NCBI GenBank assembly: GCA_016711805.1
Contig: JADJSH010000038.1
Span: forward strand, 62,001-126,000
Source: Bacteroidota bacterium
GTDB lineage: Bacteria > Bacteroidota > Bacteroidia > B-17B0 > Aurantibacillaceae
Reading direction: 5' to 3'
Length of the DNA: 64,000 bases
Notes under the pieces: generated by a model
What the model was told of the DNA's origin: nothing
The model's input: only the letters and a program-made list of their open reading frames with translations
Database searches by the model: none
Position numbers and translations under genes: made by a program
In this document: positions 24,237 through 33,854 of the stretch, in pieces
Position numbering within the stretch: position 1 is the stretch's first letter
How the letters are laid out: the number at the start of each line of letters is the position of its first letter

Positions 24237-25412
24237 TTAACGAACAATATGTACATGAACATAATTAGCAATCAAAGCATCGCATAGTTGATCAAAATGC
24301 GGTTGACTAAGCTCAAAATACAAATTCTCCTCATAAAAATCACCTTCATAGTAAAACACAATATTGCAACCTTCAATTTTTGGAGTATTGTCTAATTCGT
24401 AATAATTGGCGTAAAATGAAATCAACTGAGAGATGGGCAAAGTTTTAGAATGAGGGTTCTTCGTTAAAAAAAATCCTTTTTCTATGATCAAATTTTTGCC
24501 TTTAAAATAAACTCTTGTGTATTTTCTTTCTAAATGCAACCAACATAAACCTGCCAAAATAAATAATATATATGCTGGCGGATGTTTGTAGCCATCTCCT
24601 AATAAAGAAAAACAACCGAAGATGACAAATAATAAAGCAGCATATATTGCTCCACTATTTGGCAAAACATACTTTAAAAGCGCCCTATTTTCTTTGATGT
24701 CTTTACTAATATTAAGCTTCATTAAACTCTCTCTGCAATTCAAAACAATCGAACCATCTATGGCGGTTGTTTGGTTTAATAGTATAGAAGTGTGATGATA
24801 TAACTCAGGCAAATTAGTTTTAAACTCTTGAGGATTTTCAAAAAAAGTTTCCACAACCACACTAAAAAATTCGTTGATGTTTACGGCGCCATATTTTCTT
24901 AAAATGCTAGCGTATCCTTTTCGCATTTTTGTGTATTCTCTAGAGGCACAAGCTAACCAACGCTTAAAGTAATTATCAAAAAAATAATCAGGCTCATGGC
25001 CTTGCATTCCGCTAAATCTAAGGGCATGTCCAAATTCATGAAGCCCTAAATTGATTTTATCATCAGGTGTTTTGTTTCCTCTTAAAAAATCAATCCAACT
25101 AAAACACATAAAGCCACCCATATTGGTTTCGCCTTTATGCATTTGTCTTGTTTGTGGGTTTTGATACTCGGAAGGATAAATTAAAATCTGACTAAAATAA
25201 TCTAAGTCCCACGTATCTAATCCTAATGTTAATTGAACAGCTGCTGCAGCTAGAGTTACCCGAACTTCTTGTGTTACTAAAAAATTTTGTCGACCTGTTA
25301 TTGATTTACGATCAATAAACTTTTCAACTCTGTCGTGAAACTTTGCTTTATCAGAAGATTTCAGCTTTTGGAAATACGGATTCGTATTATTTAAAAACGA
25401 TGGTATATCCAA
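24237..25412 (-). CDS. M90 family zinc metallopeptidase-like protein with membrane and PH-like C-terminus
   Basis: The first 220 residues resemble the MtfA/M90 zinc peptidase group. The metal motif is LGLHEFGHALRFSG (HExxH variant HEFGH), with a conserved YPSEYQNPQTRQMHKGE segment before it. About 245-305 hold two membrane segments, and about 310-391 form a PH-like or YdbT-like tail. The start is a TTG at 25412, 27 bases after the nuoN stop; the frame is open from that stop, with no ATG or GTG before it. It is thus in the nuo transcription unit or its read-through. MtfA itself binds the Mlc regulator; that role is not implied here. Confidence 0.7.
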   Translation of the reverse strand: MDIPSFLNNTNPYFQKLKSSDKAKFHDRVEKFIDRKSITGRQNFLVTQEVRVTLAAAAVQLTLGLDTWDLDYFSQILIYPSEYQNPQTRQMHKGETNMGGFMCFSWIDFLRGNKTPDDKINLGLHEFGHALRFSGMQGHEPDYFFDNYFKRWLACASREYTKMRKGYASILRKYGAVNINEFFSVVVETFFENPQEFKTNLPELYHHTSILLNQTTAIDGSIVLNCRESLMKLNISKDIKENRALLKYVLPNSGAIYAALLFVIFGCFSLLGDGYKHPPAYILFILAGLCWLHLERKYTRVYFKGKNLIIEKGFFLTKNPHSKTLPISQLISFYANYYELDNTPKIEGCNIVFYYEGDFYEENLYFELSQPHFDQLCDALIANYVHVHIVR

Positions 25413-25439
25413 ATATTCTTTAATATGCTGAATTTTATT

Positions 25440-26831
25440 TTATCCAAAAATTTCAATCACATATTTAGGTACTAATCCTAATGCAATTGTAAATAAAGTC
25501 GTTAATGCTAACAAAAGCACGTGCGATGTTTCCATCTTCACTTCTTCATGCGAATCTTCTTGTTTAAAATACATAGCAATAATTACTTTAAAGTAATAGT
25601 AAACACCAACTGCTGATGTTAAAATTGCCAACATGATTAACCATTTAAACGTAGTGCCAATCATCACCGTAAACACAAAATACTTTGCAAAGAAACCTGC
25701 CGTAACTGGAATACCTGCTAATGATAACATAGCAACTACCATACAAGCTGCCATAAATGGATGGCGTTTACCTAAGCCATTAAATGCTTCAATGTTTGAA
25801 CTCCCTTTTGCTTTAGATACATTGTATAAAACAGTAAAGGCTGCAATAGAACCAATTGAATACGCTAAAGAGTAATATAAAATGGCATTAATACTTGCAA
25901 AACTTTTTGTATGCGCTAAAATAGCCATTAACATAAATGCTGCGTGGCTAATACTTGAATACGCCAACATACGTTTTACGCTTTGTTGTGTAGCTGCCGT
26001 AATGTTCGACACAATTAATGATAAAGCAATAATTACGGCTAATACCATACTCCACGTATCGCTTATGCCACCAAACACAATCACAAATAGTTGCATGAAT
26101 GCTGCAAATGCAGCCGTTTTAACGATGGTACTCATTAACGCTGTAATAACAGTAGGCGAGCCTTCGTAAACATCTGGTGCCCAAAAGTGGAAAGGTGCAG
26201 CACTTACTTTAAAACACATGGCAATTAAAACCATTAATACACCAGCATAAAAGAAAGCTGGCAAATCGCCGTTAGCATGACTAATAAATGAACGAATAGC
26301 CATTAAATCAAAACTACCCGTTGCTCCGTAAATTAAAGCGATACCAAATAATAAAAATCCTGAAGCAAATGAACCCATGATTAAATATTTGAATCCCGCT
26401 TCATTTGATGCTAAATCACGTTTACGACTTGCAGCTAATACATACATTGGAATAGAAAGAATTTCAACACCTAAAAATAAAGTAGTCATGTTTCTGAAAG
26501 ACGTTAACATCAACGCACCAACTAATGCAAATAAAACTAATGCAAAATGGTCAGTAACATGATCTTCTTCAAAATAATCATTTGCTAAAATGAACCAGAA
26601 AAAAGCGGTTACTAAAATTACACCGCTAAATGCTAACGACATGTCATTGAAATGAATCATGTTATTAAACATTGGAATGGACATGTTGTTTTGTCCCCAT
26701 TCCATGAGGTTAGCTACGTATGCTCCTATAATTCCAACTAAGACAATTGGATATAACAATTTTTTGAATTTAAAAATCTCGGCCAACATGGCTAAAATTC
26801 CTAGTGCACTAATTATAAAAAGACCTTTCAT
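25440..26831 (-). CDS. nuoN: NADH-quinone oxidoreductase subunit N
   Basis: The 463-residue inner-membrane protein is one of the three antiporter-like proton channels of respiratory complex I. About 14 hydrophobic segments are visible. Family motifs are LFLGVEILSIPMYVLAASRK near residue 115 and FKVSAAPFHFWAPDVYEGSP near 205, with the key Lys of the half channel in each. It is the last subunit gene of the operon, 52 bases after nuoM. Confidence 0.95.
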   Translation of the reverse strand: MKGLFIISALGILAMLAEIFKFKKLLYPIVLVGIIGAYVANLMEWGQNNMSIPMFNNMIHFNDMSLAFSGVILVTAFFWFILANDYFEEDHVTDHFALVLFALVGALMLTSFRNMTTLFLGVEILSIPMYVLAASRKRDLASNEAGFKYLIMGSFASGFLLFGIALIYGATGSFDLMAIRSFISHANGDLPAFFYAGVLMVLIAMCFKVSAAPFHFWAPDVYEGSPTVITALMSTIVKTAAFAAFMQLFVIVFGGISDTWSMVLAVIIALSLIVSNITAATQQSVKRMLAYSSISHAAFMLMAILAHTKSFASINAILYYSLAYSIGSIAAFTVLYNVSKAKGSSNIEAFNGLGKRHPFMAACMVVAMLSLAGIPVTAGFFAKYFVFTVMIGTTFKWLIMLAILTSAVGVYYYFKVIIAMYFKQEDSHEEVKMETSHVLLLALTTLFTIALGLVPKYVIEIFG

Positions 26832-26883
26832 ACGTTATTTAAGCTTTATGAATTATGATAATCGTAATTCGAAAATTAATTTG

Positions 26884-28347
26884 TTATTTGATATAAGTTA
26901 AAATTGCTTTTGTTCCTTCTTCTGCTAAATCATTTAATGGTTTTGGATATACACCAAAAGCAATAATGACAAAACAAATAATATACAATACCCATTTATC
27001 TGACCTAGCTAAAGAACCAAATGCGATTGCTGAATCTTTGCGTTCTCCTAACATAATAGCCTGGTAACTGCGTAACATATATACGGCTCCTAAAATCACG
27101 GTTAAACCAGCAAAAGCTGCAACCCATGCTCCGTATTGATACACACCATTGATTAATAAAAACTCACCAACGAAACCATTAGTTAATGGTAATGCTACTG
27201 AACCTAACATCACAATTAAAAATAAAACAGCGAAATTACCATTCATACTTCTGATACCTCCTAGCTTTTCCATCTCGCGAGTACCTGTGTGACGCATTAA
27301 AATATCAGCGATTAAGAATAAACCTACCACGTTAACACCATGCGCTAACATTTGCATAACCGCTCCTTGAATGCCTTGTTGGTTGGCAGATAAAATACCT
27401 GCTGCAATTAATCCAACGTGAGCAATAGATGAATAAGCAATTAAACGTTTATAATCTTTTTGAACGATTGCAATACAAGAAGCATAGAAAATTCCAAATA
27501 CAGATAAACCGATTGCTAACCATCCCCACTCTGCTAAAGCTAAAGGAGTCATTGGTAATAACCACTTAATTAATCCAAATGTTCCCATCTTTAACATGAT
27601 ACCTGACAACAACATCGTTCCTTGTGTTGGAGCGTTTACATAGGTATCAGGTTGCCACGTATGTAAAGGAAAGATTGGCATTTTAATTCCGAATGCTAAA
27701 AAGATGCTCCAGAAAACAAATGATTGTTGGTTTAACGTTAACGATTTTCCAGCTTGGTATAAATCAGTCACCGCCCATGATTTAATTCCTGTTTCGAAAC
27801 CTGTATGGTTGTACAAATAAATTAAACCCACCAACATAAATAAAGATCCAAATAAGGTGTAAACAAAAAACTTGAAAGTGATACGTCCACGATTTTCTCC
27901 ACCCCATAATAAACAAATAAAGTAAATTGGGATTAATGCTAACTCCCAGAACACATAAAATAAGAAACCATCGTTTGCAGTAAATACACCTACCAATGCC
28001 ATTTGCATTAATAAGATTAAACCATAAAATGAATTCGGTTTTTCATACTCCGTATTAAAGGATGATAAAATAATTAGTGGTACTAAGAATGTCGTTAATA
28101 ATACCATTAACATTGATAAAGCATCAACACTCACTGCAAAGTGAATCCCCAAAGATTCAACCCAAGCGCAATTTAATATCAAATTTGCATTATCAGGATT
28201 GTGTTTGTATTGAAACAATACCACTAATGATAAAATAAATTCTACAACAGATAACCCTAATGCAGCTGTTCTACTAGTTTTTCCTTTTGTGAAAAACACT
28301 AACAAACTTGCGATAAGTGGTACAATAATTAATAATCCAACTAACAT
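26884..28347 (-). CDS. nuoM: NADH-quinone oxidoreductase subunit M
   Basis: The 487-residue antiporter-like complex I subunit is a proton channel next to NuoL. The motif YVFWELALIPIYFICLLWGG is near residue 125, including the essential Glu and the trans-membrane half-channel. FGIKMPIFPLHTWQPDTYVN is near 215 and LIAYSSIAHVG near 300. Length and segment count are normal. Confidence 0.95.
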   Translation of the reverse strand: MLVGLLIIVPLIASLLVFFTKGKTSRTAALGLSVVEFILSLVVLFQYKHNPDNANLILNCAWVESLGIHFAVSVDALSMLMVLLTTFLVPLIILSSFNTEYEKPNSFYGLILLMQMALVGVFTANDGFLFYVFWELALIPIYFICLLWGGENRGRITFKFFVYTLFGSLFMLVGLIYLYNHTGFETGIKSWAVTDLYQAGKSLTLNQQSFVFWSIFLAFGIKMPIFPLHTWQPDTYVNAPTQGTMLLSGIMLKMGTFGLIKWLLPMTPLALAEWGWLAIGLSVFGIFYASCIAIVQKDYKRLIAYSSIAHVGLIAAGILSANQQGIQGAVMQMLAHGVNVVGLFLIADILMRHTGTREMEKLGGIRSMNGNFAVLFLIVMLGSVALPLTNGFVGEFLLINGVYQYGAWVAAFAGLTVILGAVYMLRSYQAIMLGERKDSAIAFGSLARSDKWVLYIICFVIIAFGVYPKPLNDLAEEGTKAILTYIK

Positions 28348-28370
28348 ATCTTTTTATTTATAATTAAATT

Positions 28371-30257
28371 CTATTTAATAAACGTGTAAAACAAAATGGC
28401 AATAATTCCTAGCACCATTCCAAAAATATAAAACCCAATGTGTCCTGTTTGCACTTTACGAACCAATGAACTCATTCCTGTTACAGTCGTTCCAACTCCA
28501 TCAACAACGCTATCAATAACCTTGGTGTCAATATATTTAAAAACTTCAGATAAGGCATCTAACGGTTTACGAATTAATGCTTCATAAATTTCATCAATAT
28601 AATATTTATTGTAGATCAATTTTTTAATACCAGTTAACTTCGAATCGTTTGCTTCTGGTAAAATTCGATTTTTCATATACACCATATAAGCAAAGAAAAT
28701 AGTTGCTAAAGCCGCTGCTGTTGCTAAGCCCATTAGTATCCACTCTTTTTCGTGATTCAACACGCTTGGATTTTTATGAACGATGACAGAATCTAAATGA
28801 TGGTGCATCCAGTTAGTCATTCCCCAAAATTCAGGTAATCCTAAAACACCACCAGCTATTGATAAAATGGCTAATACGATTAATGGGAAAGTCATACTTT
28901 TTGGAGACTCATGTAAATGATGCTCTTGCTCATGAGTTCCTCTAAAATTACCAAAGAACGTTAAGAACAATAATCTAAACATGTAGAAAGCAGTTAAGAT
29001 AGAAGTAATCATTCCAAAGAACCACAATGCTTTGCTATGCTCGTAGGTATGTGCTAAAATTTCATCTTTAGAGAAGAAACCTGACAATAAAGGGAATCCA
29101 CTAATTGCTAATGTACCAATAGCCATAACTTTACCAGTGATTGGTAAATGTTTCCATAAACCACCCATTTTACGCATGTCTTGTTCGCCACCCATGGCAT
29201 GAATCACAGAGCCAGCTCCTAAGAATAATAACGCTTTAAAGAAAGCATGTGTTGTTACGTGAAATACAGATGAACTGTAAGCACCAACTCCTAATCCTAA
29301 AAACATCAAACCTAATTGAGATACAGTTGAGTAAGCTAATACTTTCTTAATGTCATTTTGAAATAACCCAATTGTTGCAGCAAATAATGCTGTTGCAACA
29401 CCAACAATAGCTACTATATGAGAAGCTTCGTCTGACATTGAATAAAATACATTTGAACGCACAATCATATAAATACCTGCCGTTACCATCGTAGCCGCAT
29501 GGATTAATGCTGATACTGGTGTTGGACCAGCCATCGCATCTGGTAACCAAGTGTATAAAGGTAATTGCGCTGATTTACCCATAGCACCAATAAATAATAA
29601 TAAAGCGATAATGGTTACTGTTGCATGATTTCCGCTAGAAGCTACAGAAAATACTTGGTCATAAGATATACTTCCGAAGGTTACGAAGATTAATATAATC
29701 CCCATTAAAAATCCTAAGTCACCCACACGATTCATAATAAATGCTTTTTTTGCAGCATTGTTATAAGCAGTGTTTTTAAACCAGAATCCAATTAATAAAT
29801 AAGAACATAAACCTACACCTTCCCAACCCACAAACATAATTAGGTAGTTGTTACCTAATACTAATAACAACATGAAGAAGATGAATAAATTTAAGTAAGT
29901 GAAGAAGCGAGAAAAACCTTCGTCATCATGCATATAACCCATAGAATAAATATGGATTAAGAAACCAATACCTGTTATGATTAATAAAAACCAAGATGAT
30001 AAAGGATCCACTAAAAATTCAAACGGAATTTTTAAGGTGTCAGAATTAATCCATGAGAATAAAGGAACAATATGAGAGGTTACTTCTTTATGTTCTTCTA
30101 AATCAATAAATATTAATACGGATATAGCAAACGACCCAAACACGGCTGCACTGGCAATAATACCAGATAGATTTTTGCTAATTTTTTTGCCAAAAAATCC
30201 ATTTATTAAGAAACCTAATAAAGGGAATAATGGGATAAGGGCTACTAATTTAATCAT
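28371..30257 (-). CDS. nuoL: NADH-quinone oxidoreductase subunit L
   Basis: This 628-residue subunit is the distal proton-pumping arm of complex I, with a long C-terminal lateral helix. Motifs include FVGWEGVGLCSYLLIGFW near residue 140, KSAQLPLYTWLPDAMAGPTP near 225 and VLAYSTVSQLGLMFLGLG near 305. Residues about 540-600 form the horizontal helix region, followed by the last membrane anchor. The four-base gap from nuoK suggests coupling. Confidence 0.96.
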   Translation of the reverse strand: MIKLVALIPLFPLLGFLINGFFGKKISKNLSGIIASAAVFGSFAISVLIFIDLEEHKEVTSHIVPLFSWINSDTLKIPFEFLVDPLSSWFLLIITGIGFLIHIYSMGYMHDDEGFSRFFTYLNLFIFFMLLLVLGNNYLIMFVGWEGVGLCSYLLIGFWFKNTAYNNAAKKAFIMNRVGDLGFLMGIILIFVTFGSISYDQVFSVASSGNHATVTIIALLLFIGAMGKSAQLPLYTWLPDAMAGPTPVSALIHAATMVTAGIYMIVRSNVFYSMSDEASHIVAIVGVATALFAATIGLFQNDIKKVLAYSTVSQLGLMFLGLGVGAYSSSVFHVTTHAFFKALLFLGAGSVIHAMGGEQDMRKMGGLWKHLPITGKVMAIGTLAISGFPLLSGFFSKDEILAHTYEHSKALWFFGMITSILTAFYMFRLLFLTFFGNFRGTHEQEHHLHESPKSMTFPLIVLAILSIAGGVLGLPEFWGMTNWMHHHLDSVIVHKNPSVLNHEKEWILMGLATAAALATIFFAYMVYMKNRILPEANDSKLTGIKKLIYNKYYIDEIYEALIRKPLDALSEVFKYIDTKVIDSVVDGVGTTVTGMSSLVRKVQTGHIGFYIFGMVLGIIAILFYTFIK

Positions 30258-30261
30258 ATAC

Positions 30262-30573
30262 TTAGTTCTTTAATCTGCTTAATAAATCAATATCAATACT
30301 CTTGAAATTACGATACACCATCGATAAAATAGCTAATCCTACTGCAACCTCAGCCGCAGCAACCGCCATAATAAAGAATACAAATACTTGTCCGTTTGCA
30401 TCGTTGTGCAACGTTGAAAACGCCACCAACATTAAGTTTACTGCATTTAACATTAACTCAATACACATAAAAATAATAATTGCATTTCTGCGAGCCATTA
30501 CACCAACTGCACCAATGATGAAAAGCACAGCGCTCAACATGATGTAATAATTAATAGGAATTCCGTTTAACAT
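30262..30573 (-). CDS. nuoK: NADH-quinone oxidoreductase subunit K
   Basis: The 103-residue subunit has three membrane helices, with the conserved Glu residues in IIIFMCIELMLNAVNLMLV and FVFFIMAVAAAEVAVGLAI. It connects the membrane arm to the quinone site. It is complete and of normal length. Confidence 0.95.
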   Translation of the reverse strand: MLNGIPINYYIMLSAVLFIIGAVGVMARRNAIIIFMCIELMLNAVNLMLVAFSTLHNDANGQVFVFFIMAVAAAEVAVGLAILSMVYRNFKSIDIDLLSRLKN

Positions 30574-30587
30574 AGTATGAGTTTATA

Positions 30588-31124
30588 TTAGTTTGTAGTT
30601 TCTTTTGAGTTAATATTTGTGTCGCGCTTACCAATCATAATCGCACCAACAAGGGCTGCTAACAATAAAACAGAGGCGATTTCGAATGGAAATAAGAATT
30701 CAGTAAATAATACTTTACCTAAATTTTTCACTAAACCAATTTGAGAAGCGCCACCTTGAACCATTTGTAATTGCTCAGCACCTCTTAAAGCGCCAATCAT
30801 AACAAATAATAACATGCCGCCAATGATAGCTGCAATGGCTCTTGTAAGAACATGTTTTCGAGGTTCTTCATCTGCATTTAAATTCATTAACATGATAATG
30901 TATAAGAACAATACCATGATAGCTCCAGCGTAAACCACAATTTGTACCACTGCTAAAAATTGAGCGTTTAATAATAAATAATGTCCTGCAATGCAGAAAA
31001 ACGTCATAATTAAATATAACGCTGAGTTTACTGGGCTACGAGTAAAAACCATCATCAAGGCAAACATGATTGCCATTAATGATAATGTTCCAAAAAGCCA
31101 TTGTGTAATCGTAAATCCTAACAT
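30588..31124 (-). CDS. nuoJ: NADH-quinone oxidoreductase subunit J
   Basis: The 178-residue membrane subunit has five hydrophobic helices. The conserved QIVVYAGAIMVLFLYIIMLM helix (near residue 60) contains the pi-bulge region. The final helix IGKRDTN marks the normal C-terminus. It follows nuoI after nine bases. Confidence 0.93.
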   Translation of the reverse strand: MLGFTITQWLFGTLSLMAIMFALMMVFTRSPVNSALYLIMTFFCIAGHYLLLNAQFLAVVQIVVYAGAIMVLFLYIIMLMNLNADEEPRKHVLTRAIAAIIGGMLLFVMIGALRGAEQLQMVQGGASQIGLVKNLGKVLFTEFLFPFEIASVLLLAALVGAIMIGKRDTNINSKETTN

Positions 31125-31133
31125 ATCTTTAAT

Positions 31134-31739
31134 TTAGTGTTTATGTCCTTTATTTAATTTATTAGCATCAAATAATTCGTTGTGCTTTAATCCTTTTACT
31201 TTTTTGAAATCTAATACCGCTTGTGTTTGACGTTTAGTAACATCAATACGAGCATCTATTTTTTCAACCAACTTATCTTTTCCGTAAATAAAATCTTTAC
31301 GTTCAAATTGTGCGTCAACTAAACGGTCTGTTAAAAAGATTGCTTCTTTCGGACAAGCTTCTTCACATAAACCACAGAAAATACAACGCAACATATCAAT
31401 TTCATAAGTTGCTGCATATTTCTCTTCACGATACAAATGCTCTTCGCCTTTTTTACGCTCACCGCTAGTCATGGTAATAGCTTCTGCAGGACAAGCCACA
31501 GCACACATACCGCAAGACGTGCAACGTTCTGCTCCGTTTTCATCACGTTTTAAAACATGCTGACCAAGATACACAGGTGCAATTGGACGTTTAACTTCCG
31601 GATAATTAATGGTGGGTGGTTTTTTAAACAAGTGACTTGCCGTAATAATCATCCCTTTTGCAATAGCCGGCAAATACAATCTTTCAGCAAAACTTTGCTC
31701 TTTATTTGATACGACTACTTTTCTGTTTGTTAACTGCAT
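31134..31739 (-). CDS. nuoI: NADH-quinone oxidoreductase subunit I
   Basis: This ferredoxin-like subunit holds iron-sulfur clusters N6a and N6b. Two 4Fe-4S motifs are visible: CTSCGMCAVACPAEAI near residue 72 and CIFCGLCEEACPKEAI near 120. I prefer ATG 31739, which gives 201 residues; ATG 31763 adds eight residues. There is a 67-base gap to nuoH, longer than elsewhere in the operon, and it holds no convincing gene. Confidence 0.93.
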   Translation of the reverse strand: MQLTNRKVVVSNKEQSFAERLYLPAIAKGMIITASHLFKKPPTINYPEVKRPIAPVYLGQHVLKRDENGAERCTSCGMCAVACPAEAITMTSGERKKGEEHLYREEKYAATYEIDMLRCIFCGLCEEACPKEAIFLTDRLVDAQFERKDFIYGKDKLVEKIDARIDVTKRQTQAVLDFKKVKGLKHNELFDANKLNKGHKH

Positions 31740-31806
31740 TTTAATTTGTTTTAGGTTTTGCATGCCAACTACCAGTTCTTAAAAAATATTTTTCATAGCT
31801 TATTTT

Positions 31807-32862
31807 TTAAAAATGAATGTTTCCTCTAAAATATTCAATTGCTACCGTTAATAATAAATTAAATAACGATAACGGTAATAACGTTTTCCAACCTAAGTTC
31901 ATTAATTGATCATAACGGAAACGTGGTAATGTCCAACGAATCCACATGAATAAACAAATGAAACCAAATATTTTTGTCATTAAAGCTCCAAAGCCAATTA
32001 ATGAAATCCAAACCGAACCATCTGCTAATCCTAATTTAGCGTATAACTCATGAGCAAATGGGAAATTATATCCACCGAAATATAAAGTAGCAATGACTGC
32101 TGACGAAATAAACATATTGATGTATTCAGCAAATAAGAATAAACCTAATTTCATGGATGAATACTCTGTATGGTAACCACCAACTAATTCTGTTTCACAT
32201 TCCGGTAAATCGAATGGTGCACGATTGGTTTCTGCTAATGCACAGATAAAGAAAATTAAAAAACCCAATGGTTGCCAAATAATATTTGCGAAACCAGCAT
32301 CTTGTCCTTCAACAATTGTTTTTAAACTTAAAGAACCGCCTGAAGAAATGATTAATGCGATTAATGCAATTCCCATAGGAATTTCATAACTAATCATTTG
32401 TGATGAGGCACGCACTGCTCCTAATAAAGCGAACTTGTTATTAGATGCCCAACCACCAATCATAATTCCATACACACCAATTGATGCAACACCTAATAAA
32501 TAAATTACACCAATATTGATATCGGTAATTTGCATATCATATACATCTCCGCCAATGTTTACTGGCTTAGCCCAAGGCACCACGGCACTTGTAACTACTG
32601 CTGTAATCATAAATAAAGAAGGTCCTAAAATAAATAAGGCGCGATTAGACACATTAGGAATAATCTCTTCCTTCATAAACATTTTTACACCATCTGCTAA
32701 TGGTTGTAATAAACCACCCCAGCCTGCGCGACTTGGTCCTTTTCTATCTTGAAGAAAAGCAGCGAATTTTCTTTCCCATAACGTTGCGTAAGCTGCTGCT
32801 CCCAAACAAATCAGGAAAACGGCCGCACACATTATTGCTTTATATATTACAAATGCTATCAT
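31807..32862 (-). CDS. nuoH: NADH-quinone oxidoreductase subunit H
   Basis: The 351-residue subunit forms most of the quinone-binding chamber. It has about eight membrane helices. The motif ERKFAAFLQDRKGPSRAGWGG lies near residue 31, the ETNRAPFDLPECETELVGG loop near 215, and RWTLPRFRYDQLMNLGWK near the end. The start overlaps the nuoG stop by four bases. Confidence 0.96.
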   Translation of the reverse strand: MIAFVIYKAIMCAAVFLICLGAAAYATLWERKFAAFLQDRKGPSRAGWGGLLQPLADGVKMFMKEEIIPNVSNRALFILGPSLFMITAVVTSAVVPWAKPVNIGGDVYDMQITDINIGVIYLLGVASIGVYGIMIGGWASNNKFALLGAVRASSQMISYEIPMGIALIALIISSGGSLSLKTIVEGQDAGFANIIWQPLGFLIFFICALAETNRAPFDLPECETELVGGYHTEYSSMKLGLFLFAEYINMFISSAVIATLYFGGYNFPFAHELYAKLGLADGSVWISLIGFGALMTKIFGFICLFMWIRWTLPRFRYDQLMNLGWKTLLPLSLFNLLLTVAIEYFRGNIHF

Positions 32863-33854
32863 ACTAATTTATTACGGTCTTTTATTAATAGGTATAAATC
32901 CAAGTGCTTTTGTTGTTTCATCACTTTTACTTTTAGTTCATTTAAATGATTGTAATGATTTTGAGAAATCACGCTACTTCTATGAATTTGTGATGGTCCT
33001 TCAATTTTCCAGTCGGAAGTTTTCTTTCTATCAAAACGGCAAGTATTGCAAATAAATTCTTCTGCTTCACCCCACTGATCTTTACGAGCAGTAACGCGTA
33101 ATACTTCTTCGCCTTTCATCCATAAACGTACTTTACCAGAACATTTTTTGCAATCACAAGTTGCATCCACTGGTTTCGTAAACCATACACGTGATTTAAA
33201 ACGGAACGTTTTATCTGTTAATGCACCAACCGGACAAACATCAATAACGTTACCCGACATGTCATTTTCAATAACGTTTTCAATGTAAGTAGAAATCTCT
33301 GCGGCATCTCCACGGTGCATCACACCATGAACGCGATTATCAGTTAATTGCTCCGCTACTTTTACGCAACGGAAACACATAATACAACGGTTCATATGTA
33401 ATTGCACATACTTGCCAATATCAATACGTTCAAACTCTCTACGTGGAAATTCGTAACGTGTTGTAGCAGCACCATGTTCGTATCCTAAATCTTGTAAAGA
33501 ACATTCTCCAGCTTGATCACAAACAGGACAATCTAAAGGATGGTTCATTAATAAAAATTCTACGACACCTTTACGAGCTTCTAAAACATCTTTATTAATG
33601 GTGTTTTCTACAACCATTCCGTCCATTACTTCTGTACGGCAACTAGCCACAGGCTTAGGCATTGGTGTAGGATTAGCTGTACTACCTTGTGTTACTTTTA
33701 CAATACAAGTACGGCAATAACCACCACTTGTTTTTAGTGAAGAATAATAGCACATGGTTGGCGGAGCAACCTCAGCGCCTATCATTCGTGCTGCTTGAAG
33801 AATTGTGGTACCCTTTGGTACGTCAATTTCTATTCCATCTATCGTTACTTTCAT
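32859..33854 (-). CDS. nuoG: NADH-quinone oxidoreductase subunit G, short form
   Basis: This 331-residue electron-transfer subunit has an N-terminal 2Fe-2S domain (CYYSSLKTSGGYCRTC), a CPVCDQAGECSLQDLGYEHG His/Cys cluster (near 116) and a 4Fe-4S pair (CIMCFRCVKV). It lacks the large molybdopterin-like C-terminal domain of E. coli NuoG and ends after a Cys-rich segment (CDCKKCSG and CNTC). Short NuoG is usual in Bacteroidota. It overlaps nuoF by one base. Confidence 0.92.
   Translation of the reverse strand: MKVTIDGIEIDVPKGTTILQAARMIGAEVAPPTMCYYSSLKTSGGYCRTCIVKVTQGSTANPTPMPKPVASCRTEVMDGMVVENTINKDVLEARKGVVEFLLMNHPLDCPVCDQAGECSLQDLGYEHGAATTRYEFPRREFERIDIGKYVQLHMNRCIMCFRCVKVAEQLTDNRVHGVMHRGDAAEISTYIENVIENDMSGNVIDVCPVGALTDKTFRFKSRVWFTKPVDATCDCKKCSGKVRLWMKGEEVLRVTARKDQWGEAEEFICNTCRFDRKKTSDWKIEGPSQIHRSSVISQNHYNHLNELKVKVMKQQKHLDLYLLIKDRNKLV

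Noticed and set aside
31740..31806. Possible small gene between nuoH and nuoI (KYFLRTGSWHAKPKTN frame)
   Set aside because: There is no start codon in frame and only about 20 codons before a stop; likely leader sequence of nuoI.
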